Source: Haloarcula limicola
GTDB taxonomy: Archaea; Halobacteriota; Halobacteria; Halobacteriales; Haloarculaceae
Assembly: GCF_010119205.1 (NCBI RefSeq)
Contig: NZ_WRXM01000002.1
Span: forward strand, 550,982-614,981
Direction of reading: 5' to 3'
Length of the DNA: 64,000 nt
Shown here one piece after another: positions 7,907-15,902 of this stretch. The notes below the pieces were generated by a model, which did not search any database, was not told the origin of the DNA, and worked only from the letters and a program-made list of their open reading frames with translations. The position numbers were made by a program, and so were the translations under genes. Each line of letters opens with the position of its first letter. Positions within the stretch are counted from its first letter, which is position 1.

Positions 7907-8809
7907 TCAGACGACCGCCATCAGCGCGAACAGCGTCACGAGCGAGACGACAGTGGTGACGAAGACGTTGAGCGAGGCGAACTCGGCGTCGCCGCCCAGT
8001 TCCGTCGCGTAGACGAACGTGGAGACGGCCGTCGGCGTCCCGAGCATGAGGACGCTCGCGGTGAACACGGCCGGCGCGACGCCGAGCGCCGAGAACGTCA
8101 CCCACGCGACCAGCGGCATCACGCCGAGTTTCAGAGCGACGACACCCGCCGTCGCCGCGGGGTCGATACCGGCCGGGTCCACGTCCAGGGAGGCCCCCAC
8201 GAGGAGGAGCGCGAGGGGCAACGCGAGGTCGCCGACGGCCGACAGCGCCGTCACCGCCGATCCGGGAACGCCGAGACCGAACCACGCGACGGCGATGCCG
8301 AGGCCCAGCGAGACGAGGACCGGGTTGGTGACGAGCGCCCGTCCCTGCTCCAGCGGCGAGACGTCCGCGCCGTCGCTGACGAGGACGAGGACGGTCACGG
8401 GGACCTGCGCGAGCGTGACGAGTCCCAACAGGAGCGCCGCCGTCGCCCGCGTGTCCGGGCCGTAGGCCGCCGCCACCAGCGGAAAGCCCAGATACCCCAG
8501 GTTCGCGTGGTAGGACTGGACGACGGCGATGCCGCGCCGTTCGGGGGAAGTGACGCGACGGTGGGCCGCCCACGCCGCGCCGACGGTGACGACCATGACG
8601 ACGGCCACGCCGACGACCAGTTCCGGCGAGAGCAGCGACGACAGCGGCCGGTCGTACGTCGAGACGAAGATGAGCGCGGGGAGGACGAGGTAGAAGGCGA
8701 CGGCGTTGAGGCGTTCGGTCCGCCAGTCGTTCAGCACACCGACCCGCTGGAGGGCCACGCCGACGACCAGCATCCCGAGTAGATACGCGAAACGCCCCAC
8801 TGCGTCCAT
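7907..8809 (-). CDS. AEC-family transporter (auxin efflux carrier/malate permease type)
   Basis: The 300-residue integral membrane protein has about ten hydrophobic helices and the N-in start typical of AEC permeases (FAYLLGMLVVGVALQRVGVL...LNAVAFYLVLPALIF). The second half repeats the fold (VTFSALGVAPAVFTASVLMLGTPTAVSTFVYA). AEC carriers export or exchange carboxylates, amino acids or auxin-like compounds; the substrate cannot be read here. I chose the ATG at 8809 because the first membrane helix follows directly; an upstream start adds an Arg-rich, non-membrane stretch. It is divergent from the SRP54 gene. Confidence 0.78.
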   Translation of the reverse strand: MDAVGRFAYLLGMLVVGVALQRVGVLNDWRTERLNAVAFYLVLPALIFVSTYDRPLSSLLSPELVVGVAVVMVVTVGAAWAAHRRVTSPERRGIAVVQSYHANLGYLGFPLVAAAYGPDTRATAALLLGLVTLAQVPVTVLVLVSDGADVSPLEQGRALVTNPVLVSLGLGIAVAWFGLGVPGSAVTALSAVGDLALPLALLLVGASLDVDPAGIDPAATAGVVALKLGVMPLVAWVTFSALGVAPAVFTASVLMLGTPTAVSTFVYATELGGDAEFASLNVFVTTVVSLVTLFALMAVV

Positions 8810-8903
8810 ACCTACCGGTGACCGGTTGGGCGGTTTCAGCCTTCGGGTTCGCCGCTGGCCGGGACCGCTGTCGCGGGAGAACCGTCGTCGCGGGGACAAC
8901 AAG

Positions 8904-8910
8904 TCTTTAC
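8904..8910 (+). promoter_or_regulatory. Putative TATA element for the SRP54 gene
   Basis: TCTTTAC lies 29-35 bp upstream of the SRP54 ATG at 8939, the spacing expected for a leaderless or nearly leaderless haloarchaeal transcript. Confidence 0.35.
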
Positions 8911-8938
8911 CCGTCCGGTCGCGTACCTCGGGGCAACA

Positions 8939-10342
8939 ATGGTACTCGACGACTTGGGGAGTTCGCTCCGGGGGACTCTAGACGACCTCCGGGGGAAGTC
9001 CCGCATCTCCGAGGAGGACATCGAGGACGTCGTCAAGGAGATCCAGCGCTCGCTGTTGCAAGCCGACGTCGACGTCGCGCTCGTGAAGGAGCTCTCGAAC
9101 AATATCGAGCGTCGCGCCCTGGACGAGGAGCCGCCCGCCGGCACCACGCCGCGCGATTGGGTGCTCCGGATCGTCTACGAGGAACTGGTCGACCTCGTCG
9201 GCGAGTCCACCGACATCCCGCTCGAAGAGCAGACCATCATGCTCGCCGGCCTCTACGGCTCGGGGAAGACCACGACGGCCGCGAAGATGGCGTGGTGGTT
9301 CTCGACGAAGGGGCTCAGACCCGCGATCATCCAGACTGACACCGACCGCCCCGGCGCGTACGACCAGTCCAAGGAGATGGCCGACCGGGCGGAGGTCGAT
9401 TTCTACGGCGACCCCGACGAAGACGACCCCGTGAAGATCGCCCGCGACGGCCTCGAAGCCACCCAGGAGGCCGACGTGCGCATCGTCGACACGGCGGGTC
9501 GAGACGGCCTGAACGAGGAGCTCATCGAGCAGATAGAGCGCATCGAAGACGAAGTAAGGCCCGACCGGAACCTCCTCGTGCTCGACGCCGCGATGGGCCA
9601 GAGCGCGAAGAGCCAGGCCGCCGACTTCCAGGAGGCCATCGGCATCGACGGCGTCGTCATCACGAAGCTCGACGGGACGGCGAAAGGCGGGGGCGCGCTC
9701 GCCGCCGTCGACGAGACGGACTCGACCATCGCCTTCCTCGGCTCCGGCGAGACGGTCAAGGACATCGAGCGCTTCGAGCCCTCGGGATTCATCTCCCGCC
9801 TGCTCGGGATGGGCGACCTGAAGCAGCTCACCGAGCGCGTCGAGCGCGCGATGGAGGAGACCACGCAGGGCGAGGACGACGACTGGGAACCCGAGGACAT
9901 GATGGAAGGGTCGTTCACCCTCAAGGACATGCGAAAGCAGATGGAGGCGATGAACAACATGGGGCCGCTCGACCAGGTGATGGACATGATCCCCGGGCTG
10001 GGCGGCGGCCTGATGGACCAGTTGCCCGACGACGCGATGGACGTGACCCAAGAGCGGATGCGCGACTTCGAGGTCATCATGGACTCGATGACCGAGGAGG
10101 AACTGGAGAACCCCCGCGTCGTCGGCCAGAGCCGGACCGAACGTATCTCGCGCGGATCGGGCAAGCCCGAGGAACGCATCCGCGAACTGCTCCAGCAGCA
10201 CAAGCAGATGGATCAGATGCTGAAGCAGTTCCAGGGGATGGGCGACGGCGACATGGAACGGATGATGCAGCAGATGCAACAGCAGCAGGGCGGCGGTGGC
10301 GGCATGGGCGGCATGGGCGGCGGTGGCGGCCCGTTCGGCTGA
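8939..10342 (+). CDS. ffh: Signal recognition particle GTPase SRP54
   Basis: The 467-residue SRP54 protein has an N domain (about 1-95), a G domain with GLYGSGKTT (104-112), DTAGRDG (184-190) and TKLD (242-245), and a Met-rich M domain (about 300-450) that binds signal sequences and 7S RNA. With SRP19 and 7S RNA it targets nascent membrane and secreted proteins to the translocon through FtsY. The C-terminus ends in a Gly/Met tail ([15 protein letters not shown]), common in haloarchaeal Ffh. The gene stands alone here: no ftsY or prefoldin gene is next to it. A T-run follows at 10402. Confidence 0.95.
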   Translation: MVLDDLGSSLRGTLDDLRGKSRISEEDIEDVVKEIQRSLLQADVDVALVKELSNNIERRALDEEPPAGTTPRDWVLRIVYEELVDLVGESTDIPLEEQTIMLAGLYGSGKTTTAAKMAWWFSTKGLRPAIIQTDTDRPGAYDQSKEMADRAEVDFYGDPDEDDPVKIARDGLEATQEADVRIVDTAGRDGLNEELIEQIERIEDEVRPDRNLLVLDAAMGQSAKSQAADFQEAIGIDGVVITKLDGTAKGGGALAAVDETDSTIAFLGSGETVKDIERFEPSGFISRLLGMGDLKQLTERVERAMEETTQGEDDDWEPEDMMEGSFTLKDMRKQMEAMNNMGPLDQVMDMIPGLGGGLMDQLPDDAMDVTQERMRDFEVIMDSMTEEELENPRVVGQSRTERISRGSGKPEERIRELLQQHKQMDQMLKQFQGMGDGDMERMMQQMQQQQGGGGGMGGMGGGGGPFG

Positions 10343-10401
10343 GGCCGGGCCGACGCTCCCGCCGGTTCGTCGCCGCGTCGCCCGCTCGATAATCACCGCT
10401 C

Positions 10402-10406
10402 TTTTT
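10402..10406 (+). terminator. T-run after the SRP54 gene
   Basis: CTTTTTCC about 60 bp after the SRP54 stop is a plausible archaeal oligo-T terminator. It also sits just before the first MgtE-like gene. Confidence 0.35.
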
Positions 10407-10431
10407 CCGAGCGCGCGCTGTTCACTCGGTA

Positions 10432-11010
10432 ATGACCGTCCGCGAGGTCGCCGCCGAGGCGTACCGGGAGTCCCTCCCCGTGTTGGCTCTCAGCGCGGTC
10501 GGCGGTCTCTTCGCGGGCGTCGTGCTCGGCGGGATGGAGGCGGAACTGGAGCGAGTGGCGGGCCTGCTCGTCCTCGTCCCGGCGTTGCTCGCCACCCGCG
10601 GGAACGTCTACGGGTCGCTGGGCGCGCGCCTCGGCTCCGCGCTGCATCAGGGACTCGTCGAGCCGCGCTTCTCGCTGGCCGACGAGCGCGTGAACGCGGC
10701 CGTCGCCGCGGCGCTGGCGAACGGCGTCCTCGTCAGCGGTCTCGCGGCGGTCCTGACCGTCGCGTTGCTGGCCGGCATCGAACGGCCGGCAGCGCCGTTG
10801 ATGACCCTCGTGGGCATCGCGCTCGTGGCCGGCCTGGTCTCCGGACTCCTCCTCACGATCGCCGTCGTCTCCGTGGTCTTCGTCGGCTATCGGCGGGGGT
10901 TAAATCCCGACACGCTGGCCGGGCCGGTGGTGACGACGACCGGCGACGTGGTCGGCATCGCCACCCTGCTGGCGGCGACCCGCTTCGTCCTCGCGCTGGG
11001 AGGTGGCTGA
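10432..11010 (+). CDS. MgtE-like cation transporter, first half protein
   Basis: The 192-residue membrane protein equals one MgtE/SLC41 membrane domain: about five hydrophobic helices and the pore-helix pattern L-A-T-R-G-N-V-Y-G-S-L-G-A-R-L-G-S-A-L-H. It lacks the cytoplasmic MgtE_N and CBS domains that gate bacterial MgtE. A second, homologous gene overlaps its end by 8 bp, so the pair probably forms a hetero-oligomeric Mg2+ (or other divalent cation) channel. The expected V-T-T-T-G-D-V-V-G-I motif is near the C-terminus. Regulation by bound Mg2+ through CBS domains is not expected. Confidence 0.82.
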   Translation: MTVREVAAEAYRESLPVLALSAVGGLFAGVVLGGMEAELERVAGLLVLVPALLATRGNVYGSLGARLGSALHQGLVEPRFSLADERVNAAVAAALANGVLVSGLAAVLTVALLAGIERPAAPLMTLVGIALVAGLVSGLLLTIAVVSVVFVGYRRGLNPDTLAGPVVTTTGDVVGIATLLAATRFVLALGGG

Positions 11011-11578
11011 CGTGGCCGCCGACGAGTGGACCGTCCGTGGCATCGTCCGGCGGATGTTTCCCGTACTGGTCGTCCTGACCGCCATCGAACTCGGGAGCGG
11101 ACTCGTCCTCGATACCTTCGAGGGCACGCTGCTCCGATACCCGACGCTGCTCGTCCTCGTCCCCGTGACGATCGGGATGGCCGGCAACCTCGGGAGCATC
11201 CTCGCCTCGCGCCTCTCGACGGCGTTCCACCTCGGCCTGCTCTCCTTCGACGCGACCGACGACCGCCTCGCCGGCAACGCTCTCGCCACAGTCGGCCTCG
11301 CCGTCACCGTCTTCCCGCTCGTCGGTGGCGGCGCGTGGGCGGTCCAGGCCGCCGTCGGCGTGACGCGACTCGCCCCCGGAATAGTGGTCGCCGTCGCCCT
11401 CGCCAGCGGCGTCACGCTGGCGGTCTTGGCCGTCGTCGTCACCACGATAACGACCTACGCCGCCTACCGCTTCGAACTCGACCCCGACGACGTGGTCATC
11501 CCCGTCGTGACGAACGTCTGTGACGTGCTGGGCGTGCTGGTGCTGTTCGGCGTGGTTCGAGTGCTCGTGAGCGGATAA
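11003..11578 (+). CDS. MgtE-like cation transporter, second half protein
   Basis: The 191-residue partner of the preceding gene starts at a GTG inside it (8-bp overlap). It has the same domain: [20 protein letters not shown] as pore motif and V-V-T-N-V-C-D-V-L-G-V near the end. The coupling implies equal synthesis and a heterodimer resembling the two repeats of eukaryotic SLC41 transporters. The sequence differs enough from the first half that the duplication is old. The Gate-domain gene follows 72 bp later and may be in the same transcript. Confidence 0.82.
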   Translation: MADVAADEWTVRGIVRRMFPVLVVLTAIELGSGLVLDTFEGTLLRYPTLLVLVPVTIGMAGNLGSILASRLSTAFHLGLLSFDATDDRLAGNALATVGLAVTVFPLVGGGAWAVQAAVGVTRLAPGIVVAVALASGVTLAVLAVVVTTITTYAAYRFELDPDDVVIPVVTNVCDVLGVLVLFGVVRVLVSG

Positions 11579-11650
11579 CCGGGGGCCGGCGTCGATAGCG
11601 ATTCGCCGCCCATCGACGGACATTTGCCCCCGAAGTGCCGAAATACGCCC

Positions 11651-12727
11651 GTGCAGACAGCCGTCGCCGCGCTCCTCGGACACCCGGTCCTCGCGCTGCT
11701 GGCCGAGGTGGCCGTCCGGGTGCTCCGCATCGGCGCGTTCATCTCGTTGGGGGTGTTCCTCGCCAACCTGGCGGTGGCGTTCGGCCTCGTCGACCGCATC
11801 GCGGCCGTCTCGCGGTATCTGACCGCGCCGGCGAACCTCCCCGACGAGGTGGGGACGGCCATCCTGACGACGACGGCCTCGCCGACGGCGGGCTACGGCA
11901 TGCTCGCGGACTTCCGAGAGTCTGGCGTCCTCTCCGACAGAGCGACGCTCGTCGCGGTCACGATAAACACGTTCTTCGGGTTCGCCCAGCACATCGTCAC
12001 GTTCTACGCGCCGGTGCTGATCCCGATCCTCGGGGCGCGCGTCGGCGTCCTCTACGTCGCCACGCGGGGACTGGTGGCACTCGCGATCACGCTGACCGGT
12101 ATCGCCGCCGGAGCGGTCCTGCTGGATCGCTCGGACGCCGGCACGGCCGCTGAACAGCAGGAAGCCGCGCCCGACGGCGGCCGCACCGATGCGGGCCGCG
12201 GCGGTGCCGACCACGCCGACGCATCGGACGTACTGGACGACGGCCCCGAGAGCCGCGCGGCCGCGGTTCGGGACGCCGTCGGCGAGACGGTCGAGAAAGT
12301 CGGAGAGATCCTGCCCCGACTGGCGGCCATCTACCTCGTCGTCTCGCTGCTGGTCGCCTATTCCGAAGAACTGCTCGCGCTGTTCGGCGGCGGCGGGACC
12401 GCCGTGACCGCGGCCGCCGACGGGCTGGCGGGGCTGCTCGGGCTCCCGGGCGCGGCGGTACCGGTGGTCGCCGCGTTCGCGCTGGACACCACCTCCGGCG
12501 CGGTGGTCATCGCGCCGCTGGTCGAGAACGGGACGTTCACCGCGCGAACGGCCGTGGCGACGATGCTCGTCGGGGGCATCGTCTCCTTCGCCGTCTCGAC
12601 GTTCAAGCGGTCGATCCCCTTCCAGTACGGCATCTGGGGCCGCGAGTTCGGCTCGAAGGTCATCGCGGTCAACACCGCGCTGAAAGTCGTCTGGATCGCC
12701 CTCGCGCTGGTCGTCCTGCTGGTCTAG
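11651..12727 (+). CDS. Nucleoside-recognition (Gate) domain membrane protein
   Basis: The 358-residue membrane protein has two Gate-type modules, at about 15-140 and 220-358, joined by a hydrophilic linker (about 145-200) rich in Asp, Ala and Gly. The motif T-A-S-P-T-A-G-Y-G-M-L-A in the first half and the small-residue helices are typical of the nucleoside-recognition/SpmA-like family; the transported species is unknown. I chose the GTG at 11651 because the upstream TTG start would add only a short, non-membrane stretch. The stop TAG at 12725-12727 shares CTAG with the stop of the convergent acetyltransferase gene. Its position next to the MgtE pair hints at ion or metabolite transport. Confidence 0.72.
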   Translation: MQTAVAALLGHPVLALLAEVAVRVLRIGAFISLGVFLANLAVAFGLVDRIAAVSRYLTAPANLPDEVGTAILTTTASPTAGYGMLADFRESGVLSDRATLVAVTINTFFGFAQHIVTFYAPVLIPILGARVGVLYVATRGLVALAITLTGIAAGAVLLDRSDAGTAAEQQEAAPDGGRTDAGRGGADHADASDVLDDGPESRAAAVRDAVGETVEKVGEILPRLAAIYLVVSLLVAYSEELLALFGGGGTAVTAAADGLAGLLGLPGAAVPVVAAFALDTTSGAVVIAPLVENGTFTARTAVATMLVGGIVSFAVSTFKRSIPFQYGIWGREFGSKVIAVNTALKVVWIALALVVLLV

Positions 12728-13458
12728 TCGAACGTGTAGGCCATCATCACCTCGTCCACCTGCTCGTCGCCGACGGTGTAGTGGTTCCGGCGGATGCCCT
12801 CCGTGTTCCAGCCGTGGTCTTCGAGAAACGCCAGCGCGGGCTCCATCGTGGCCGGGACGCTGTTGTACAGTTTCCGGTAGCCATTGGCCCGCGCCCACTC
12901 GATTCCGCGCTCGATGAGTTGGCTGCCGATGTCCTGTCCGCGATACGCCGAGACGACGCCGACGGTCAACTGAGCGGTCTCCCTGAGCTTATCCAGCTGC
13001 GGGAGGTCGAGGTGACACCAGCCGACCACCTCGTCGTCGACCGTCGCCACGAAGAACACGCGCGACTGGACCGTGTTGTGCCGGGTGACCGCGTCCTCGT
13101 ACAGTAACTGCTCGGCGACGCTCTCGGCGACGACGTACGTACTCTCGTCGGAGACGTTCCGTATCGCCTCGACCAACCCCTCGAAGTCGTCCGGCCGAGC
13201 CGGCCGGATGGTGTAGGTGACCGAGCCGTTCTCGTACGTCTCGATGGAGCCCACGTCCAGCGCCAGCGAGAGCGTCCCGCCGTCGTCCGCCAGATACCCC
13301 TTCGAGAGGAGGTGCTCGACCGCCTCTCGGAACTCGTCGGTGTCCAACTCCGTCGCCGCCCGCGCCCGGTGGCGCGCCGCCGTCCCGTGTCGCTCGACGT
13401 ACTGGTACACGGACCTGGCCTCGTTCGTCTCGAACGTCGGCCGCTCGACTGCGTCCAT
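12724..13458 (-). CDS. Winged-helix plus GNAT acetyltransferase fusion
   Basis: The 244-residue protein has an N-terminal region (about 12-70) resembling a winged helix (SVYQYVERHG...FREAVEHLLSKGYLADDGG), followed by a GNAT domain from about residue 82. The acetyl-CoA loop is R-G-Q-D-I-G-S-Q-L at 173-181, and W-G-T-E-like and Y-N-S-V elements follow. It should transfer an acetyl group from acetyl-CoA to an amine, perhaps under control of the N-terminal domain. A perfect palindrome, TAACAATTGTTA, lies 27-38 bp upstream at the TATA position, a candidate autoregulatory operator. Confidence 0.75.
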   Translation of the reverse strand: MDAVERPTFETNEARSVYQYVERHGTAARHRARAATELDTDEFREAVEHLLSKGYLADDGGTLSLALDVGSIETYENGSVTYTIRPARPDDFEGLVEAIRNVSDESTYVVAESVAEQLLYEDAVTRHNTVQSRVFFVATVDDEVVGWCHLDLPQLDKLRETAQLTVGVVSAYRGQDIGSQLIERGIEWARANGYRKLYNSVPATMEPALAFLEDHGWNTEGIRRNHYTVGDEQVDEVMMAYTFD

Positions 13459-13484
13459 ACGTACGGGTCGGACCGGACAGCGTT

Positions 13485-13496
13485 TAACAATTGTTA
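13485..13496. promoter_or_regulatory. Perfect palindrome at the promoter of the HTH-GNAT gene
   Basis: TAACAATTGTTA is a perfect 12-bp palindrome 27-38 bp upstream of the ATG at 13458, exactly where a TATA box would lie for a leaderless transcript. A factor bound here would block TBP. The other side faces the 3' end of the CBS-MaoC gene, so the site belongs to the HTH-GNAT gene. Confidence 0.45.
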
Positions 13497-13518
13497 TCAG
13501 TTAACACGACACGTTTGG

Positions 13519-14412
13519 TCACCCCGTCTCGGGGATCGGATCGGAGATGACGACCGCGTCGCCCTCGACGACGCACTCGCCCTCTGAGTCGTCGACGGCC
13601 GTCGCCAGCCGGAAGCGGTCCTCCTTCAGCTGCTCGACGACCTCGCAGTGGGCGGTCACTCGCTCGCCGATGTCGACCGGGCCGCGGTAGCTGAGCTCCT
13701 GTGAGAGGTAGATGGTCAGCCCCGGCAGGCGGGCCAGCGCGGCGCTGATGAGCCCGGCGACGAGCGTCCCGTGGGCGATGCGACGGCCGAAGCGGGTCCC
13801 CTCCGCGAACCCGTCGTCTAAGTGGAGGCGATTCGTGTCCCCGCTGATCTCGGCGAAATGCTCGACGTCTTCCGCCGAGAGCGTCTTCGAGAAGCGGACG
13901 TGGTCGCCCACGTCGATGCCGTCGGCGGTGCCGTAGCTCTCGAACTCCCAGTCGTCGTTCTCGTACAGCGTATCGGGGCGGGTGAAGCGCCGGCGCTCCA
14001 TCGGCGGCTCCTTCGATGGCGAGGGGTGGGCGATGTGGGGGACGTAACTGGAGATGTCCGTCGTCGTGACGATGCCGACGAGCTCGCCGTCCTCGACGAC
14101 GGGGAGTTTCTTGATGCCGTGGGTGCGGAGGCGTTCGACGGCCGTCTCCACGTCGGCGTCCGCCTCGACGGTGACGAGCGCCGTCGACATCACGTCCTCG
14201 ACGGTCAGCGCGCGGGTGTCGCCCTCCTCCGCGGCGACGGCGACGACGTCGCTCTCGGTGATGATGCCGACGCAGTCGCCGTCGCGTTCGACGACGAGCG
14301 AACCGATGCCCTCGTCTCGCAGGCGCGTGGCGGCCTCGACGACCGGGCTCTCGGGGCTGATGGTCCGGGCGGGCGTCTGCATGACCTCCCTGACGGGCAG
14401 TGGGACGAGCAT
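13519..14412 (-). CDS. CBS-domain pair fused to a MaoC-like hydratase
   Basis: The 297-residue protein has two CBS motifs (about 8-62 and 72-125), a short linker and a MaoC/hot-dog hydratase domain (about 160-295). The hydratase catalytic signature D-x4-H is present as D192-T-N-R-L-H197, followed by the conserved R-I-A-H-G (H214). MaoC domains hydrate trans-2-enoyl-CoA to R-3-hydroxyacyl-CoA, as in PhaJ. CBS pairs bind adenosine nucleotides, so I infer energy-state control of the hydratase. The ATG at 14412 opens directly into the first CBS motif; the longer frame upstream is composition noise. It is divergent from the nuclease lipoprotein gene. Confidence 0.82.
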   Translation of the reverse strand: MLVPLPVREVMQTPARTISPESPVVEAATRLRDEGIGSLVVERDGDCVGIITESDVVAVAAEEGDTRALTVEDVMSTALVTVEADADVETAVERLRTHGIKKLPVVEDGELVGIVTTTDISSYVPHIAHPSPSKEPPMERRRFTRPDTLYENDDWEFESYGTADGIDVGDHVRFSKTLSAEDVEHFAEISGDTNRLHLDDGFAEGTRFGRRIAHGTLVAGLISAALARLPGLTIYLSQELSYRGPVDIGERVTAHCEVVEQLKEDRFRLATAVDDSEGECVVEGDAVVISDPIPETG

Positions 14413-14488
14413 GGTGTGGAACCTCTCCGTCCAGTACCAAGAAACTCGGCCCGGCAGACTTGTGAGGCTACGGGCCTTCCATCCGACG

Positions 14489-15505
14489 ATGCGACGACTC
14501 CCGCTCGTTGCCCTTCTCGCGCTGACAGTCGTATTAGCCGGTTGCGGCGGCTTCACGGTGCCCGCGGAACAGACGCCGACCGAGCGGGCGACTGCCGCGC
14601 AGTCACCCGCCGAGCGGACGGTCGCCGACACCGAGGGGGAGACCGCCGTCGGCGCGCCCTCGGCCGGCCCGCTCCCGGAGGACCGGACCCGAGTAACGGT
14701 CACCGCCGTCGTCGACGGCGACACCATCCGCGTCAGGTACGGCAACGGGACCGAAGACACCGTCCGGCTGGTCGGCGTCGACACGCCCGAAGTCAACGCG
14801 GAGAACGACCCCGCCGAGTTCGAGGGGATACCGCCGACCGCGGCCGGGTCCGAGTGCCTGCGCGGCGCGGGCATCGACGCCTCGAACTTCGCCAAGAGGC
14901 ACCTGCTCGGCGAAACGGTGGAGATCGCCTTCGACCCCGCCACCGAGCGCCGCGGCTACTACGACCGCTTACTGGCCTACGTGGTCGTCGACGACCGCCT
15001 GTTCAACTATCGACTGGTGACGACCGGTCACGCCCGGGTGTACGACGAGAGTCCCTTCACCCGCAAGGACCGGTTTCTCGAAGCCGAGTCGGCCGCCCGC
15101 GAGGCCCGCCTGGGACTCTGGCAGTGCGTCGACCCCGACTCGGTCGACCGCTCGACGCCGACGGCGACCGCGAGCGAGTCCGGGCTCGTCGTCGCCGGCA
15201 TCCACGCCGACGCCGAGGGCAACGACAACGAGAACCTGAACGGCGAGTACGTCGTCTTCGCGAACCGCGGCGACGACCCCATCTCCCTGTCGGGGTGGAC
15301 CGTCACCGACGGGGCCGGTCATCGCTACACCTTCGGCGACTACGCGCTCGCGCCCGGCGAGCGGGTCACGCTCTACACCGGCAGCGGGAGCGACACCCAG
15401 CGCGAGCGCTACTGGGGCGCGAGCGGCGCGGTCTGGAACAACGGCGGCGATACCATCACCGTCCGGGACGCCGGCGGGACCGTCGTCCTCGAACGATCGT
15501 ACTGA
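14489..15505 (+). CDS. Exported thermonuclease-like lipoprotein with lamin-tail domain
   Basis: The 338-residue protein has a lipoprotein signal (MRRLPLVALLALTVVLAGC, lipid site C19), a Thr/Ala/Pro-rich spacer, a staphylococcal-nuclease domain (about 68-215) and a lamin-tail (LTD) domain (about 232-338, N-G-E-Y-V-V-F-A-N-R...W-N-N-G-G-D-T-I-T-V). Nuclease residues are visible: D76/D78 in VVDGDT, R94 in VRLVGVDTPE, E101 and R160 in YDRLLAY, matching Asp21, Arg35, Glu43 and Arg87 of the staphylococcal enzyme. It should act outside the cell on DNA or RNA with Ca2+. The LTD may anchor it to the surface or to nucleic acid. ATG 14489 was chosen because the signal peptide starts there. Confidence 0.87.
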   Translation: MRRLPLVALLALTVVLAGCGGFTVPAEQTPTERATAAQSPAERTVADTEGETAVGAPSAGPLPEDRTRVTVTAVVDGDTIRVRYGNGTEDTVRLVGVDTPEVNAENDPAEFEGIPPTAAGSECLRGAGIDASNFAKRHLLGETVEIAFDPATERRGYYDRLLAYVVVDDRLFNYRLVTTGHARVYDESPFTRKDRFLEAESAAREARLGLWQCVDPDSVDRSTPTATASESGLVVAGIHADAEGNDNENLNGEYVVFANRGDDPISLSGWTVTDGAGHRYTFGDYALAPGERVTLYTGSGSDTQRERYWGASGAVWNNGGDTITVRDAGGTVVLERSY

Positions 15506-15532
15506 AAAGCGTTTCCGCGGCTATGCGTCCGT

Positions 15533-15751
15533 TTATCGGCGGGTTCGCGGCGTGAGGATCGGGGTGCCGGGCCGGCGTTCGACGCCGGCGAGGAGCGCCC
15601 CGCCCATCGCGACGAACAGCGCACCGAGCGTGAGTCCGGCCGCCGCGAACCCAGCGGTTGTGAGGAGGGCCGACCCGAGCAGGTCGCCGAGTAACAGCGC
15701 GAACAGCGAGAGTACGTGACTGCCGAGCAGTCGGTTCTGTAGCGTCTTCAT
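15533..15751 (-). CDS. Small two-helix membrane protein
   Basis: The 72-residue protein begins MKTLQNRLLGSHVLSLFALLLG and has two hydrophobic helices (about 10-30 and 35-58) with a basic tail (RRPGTPILTPRTRR). I chose the ATG at 15751; an upstream in-frame start would add an Arg-rich stretch. No family is recognised. It converges on the nuclease gene and diverges from the cytochrome/sulfite-oxidase gene. Confidence 0.5.
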   Translation of the reverse strand: MKTLQNRLLGSHVLSLFALLLGDLLGSALLTTAGFAAAGLTLGALFVAMGGALLAGVERRPGTPILTPRTRR

Positions 15752-15873
15752 TTCGTACCGACAGTTCGGCTTCGAGGGAGTTAAGCGGCGCGCGAGCCGT
15801 GTCTCCGGGGCTCTCAGTGACACACTACCAGTAAGAGCGTCCTACCGGCGATCGCAACCGATCCGACCGGCAG

Positions 15874-15879
15874 TATAAG
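15874..15879 (+). promoter_or_regulatory. TATA element for the cytochrome/sulfite-oxidase fusion gene
   Basis: TATAAG lies 24-29 bp upstream of the GTG at 15903, which is consistent with a leaderless transcript and supports that start. Confidence 0.45.
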
Positions 15880-15902
15880 CGCGTCGAGCGCTAACACCGG
15901 TC

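Noticed and set aside
14413-14943. N-terminal extension of the CBS-MaoC protein
   Set aside because: The extra frame runs antisense through the nuclease lipoprotein gene and is Ser/Arg-rich; the first CBS motif starts right after the ATG at 14412.
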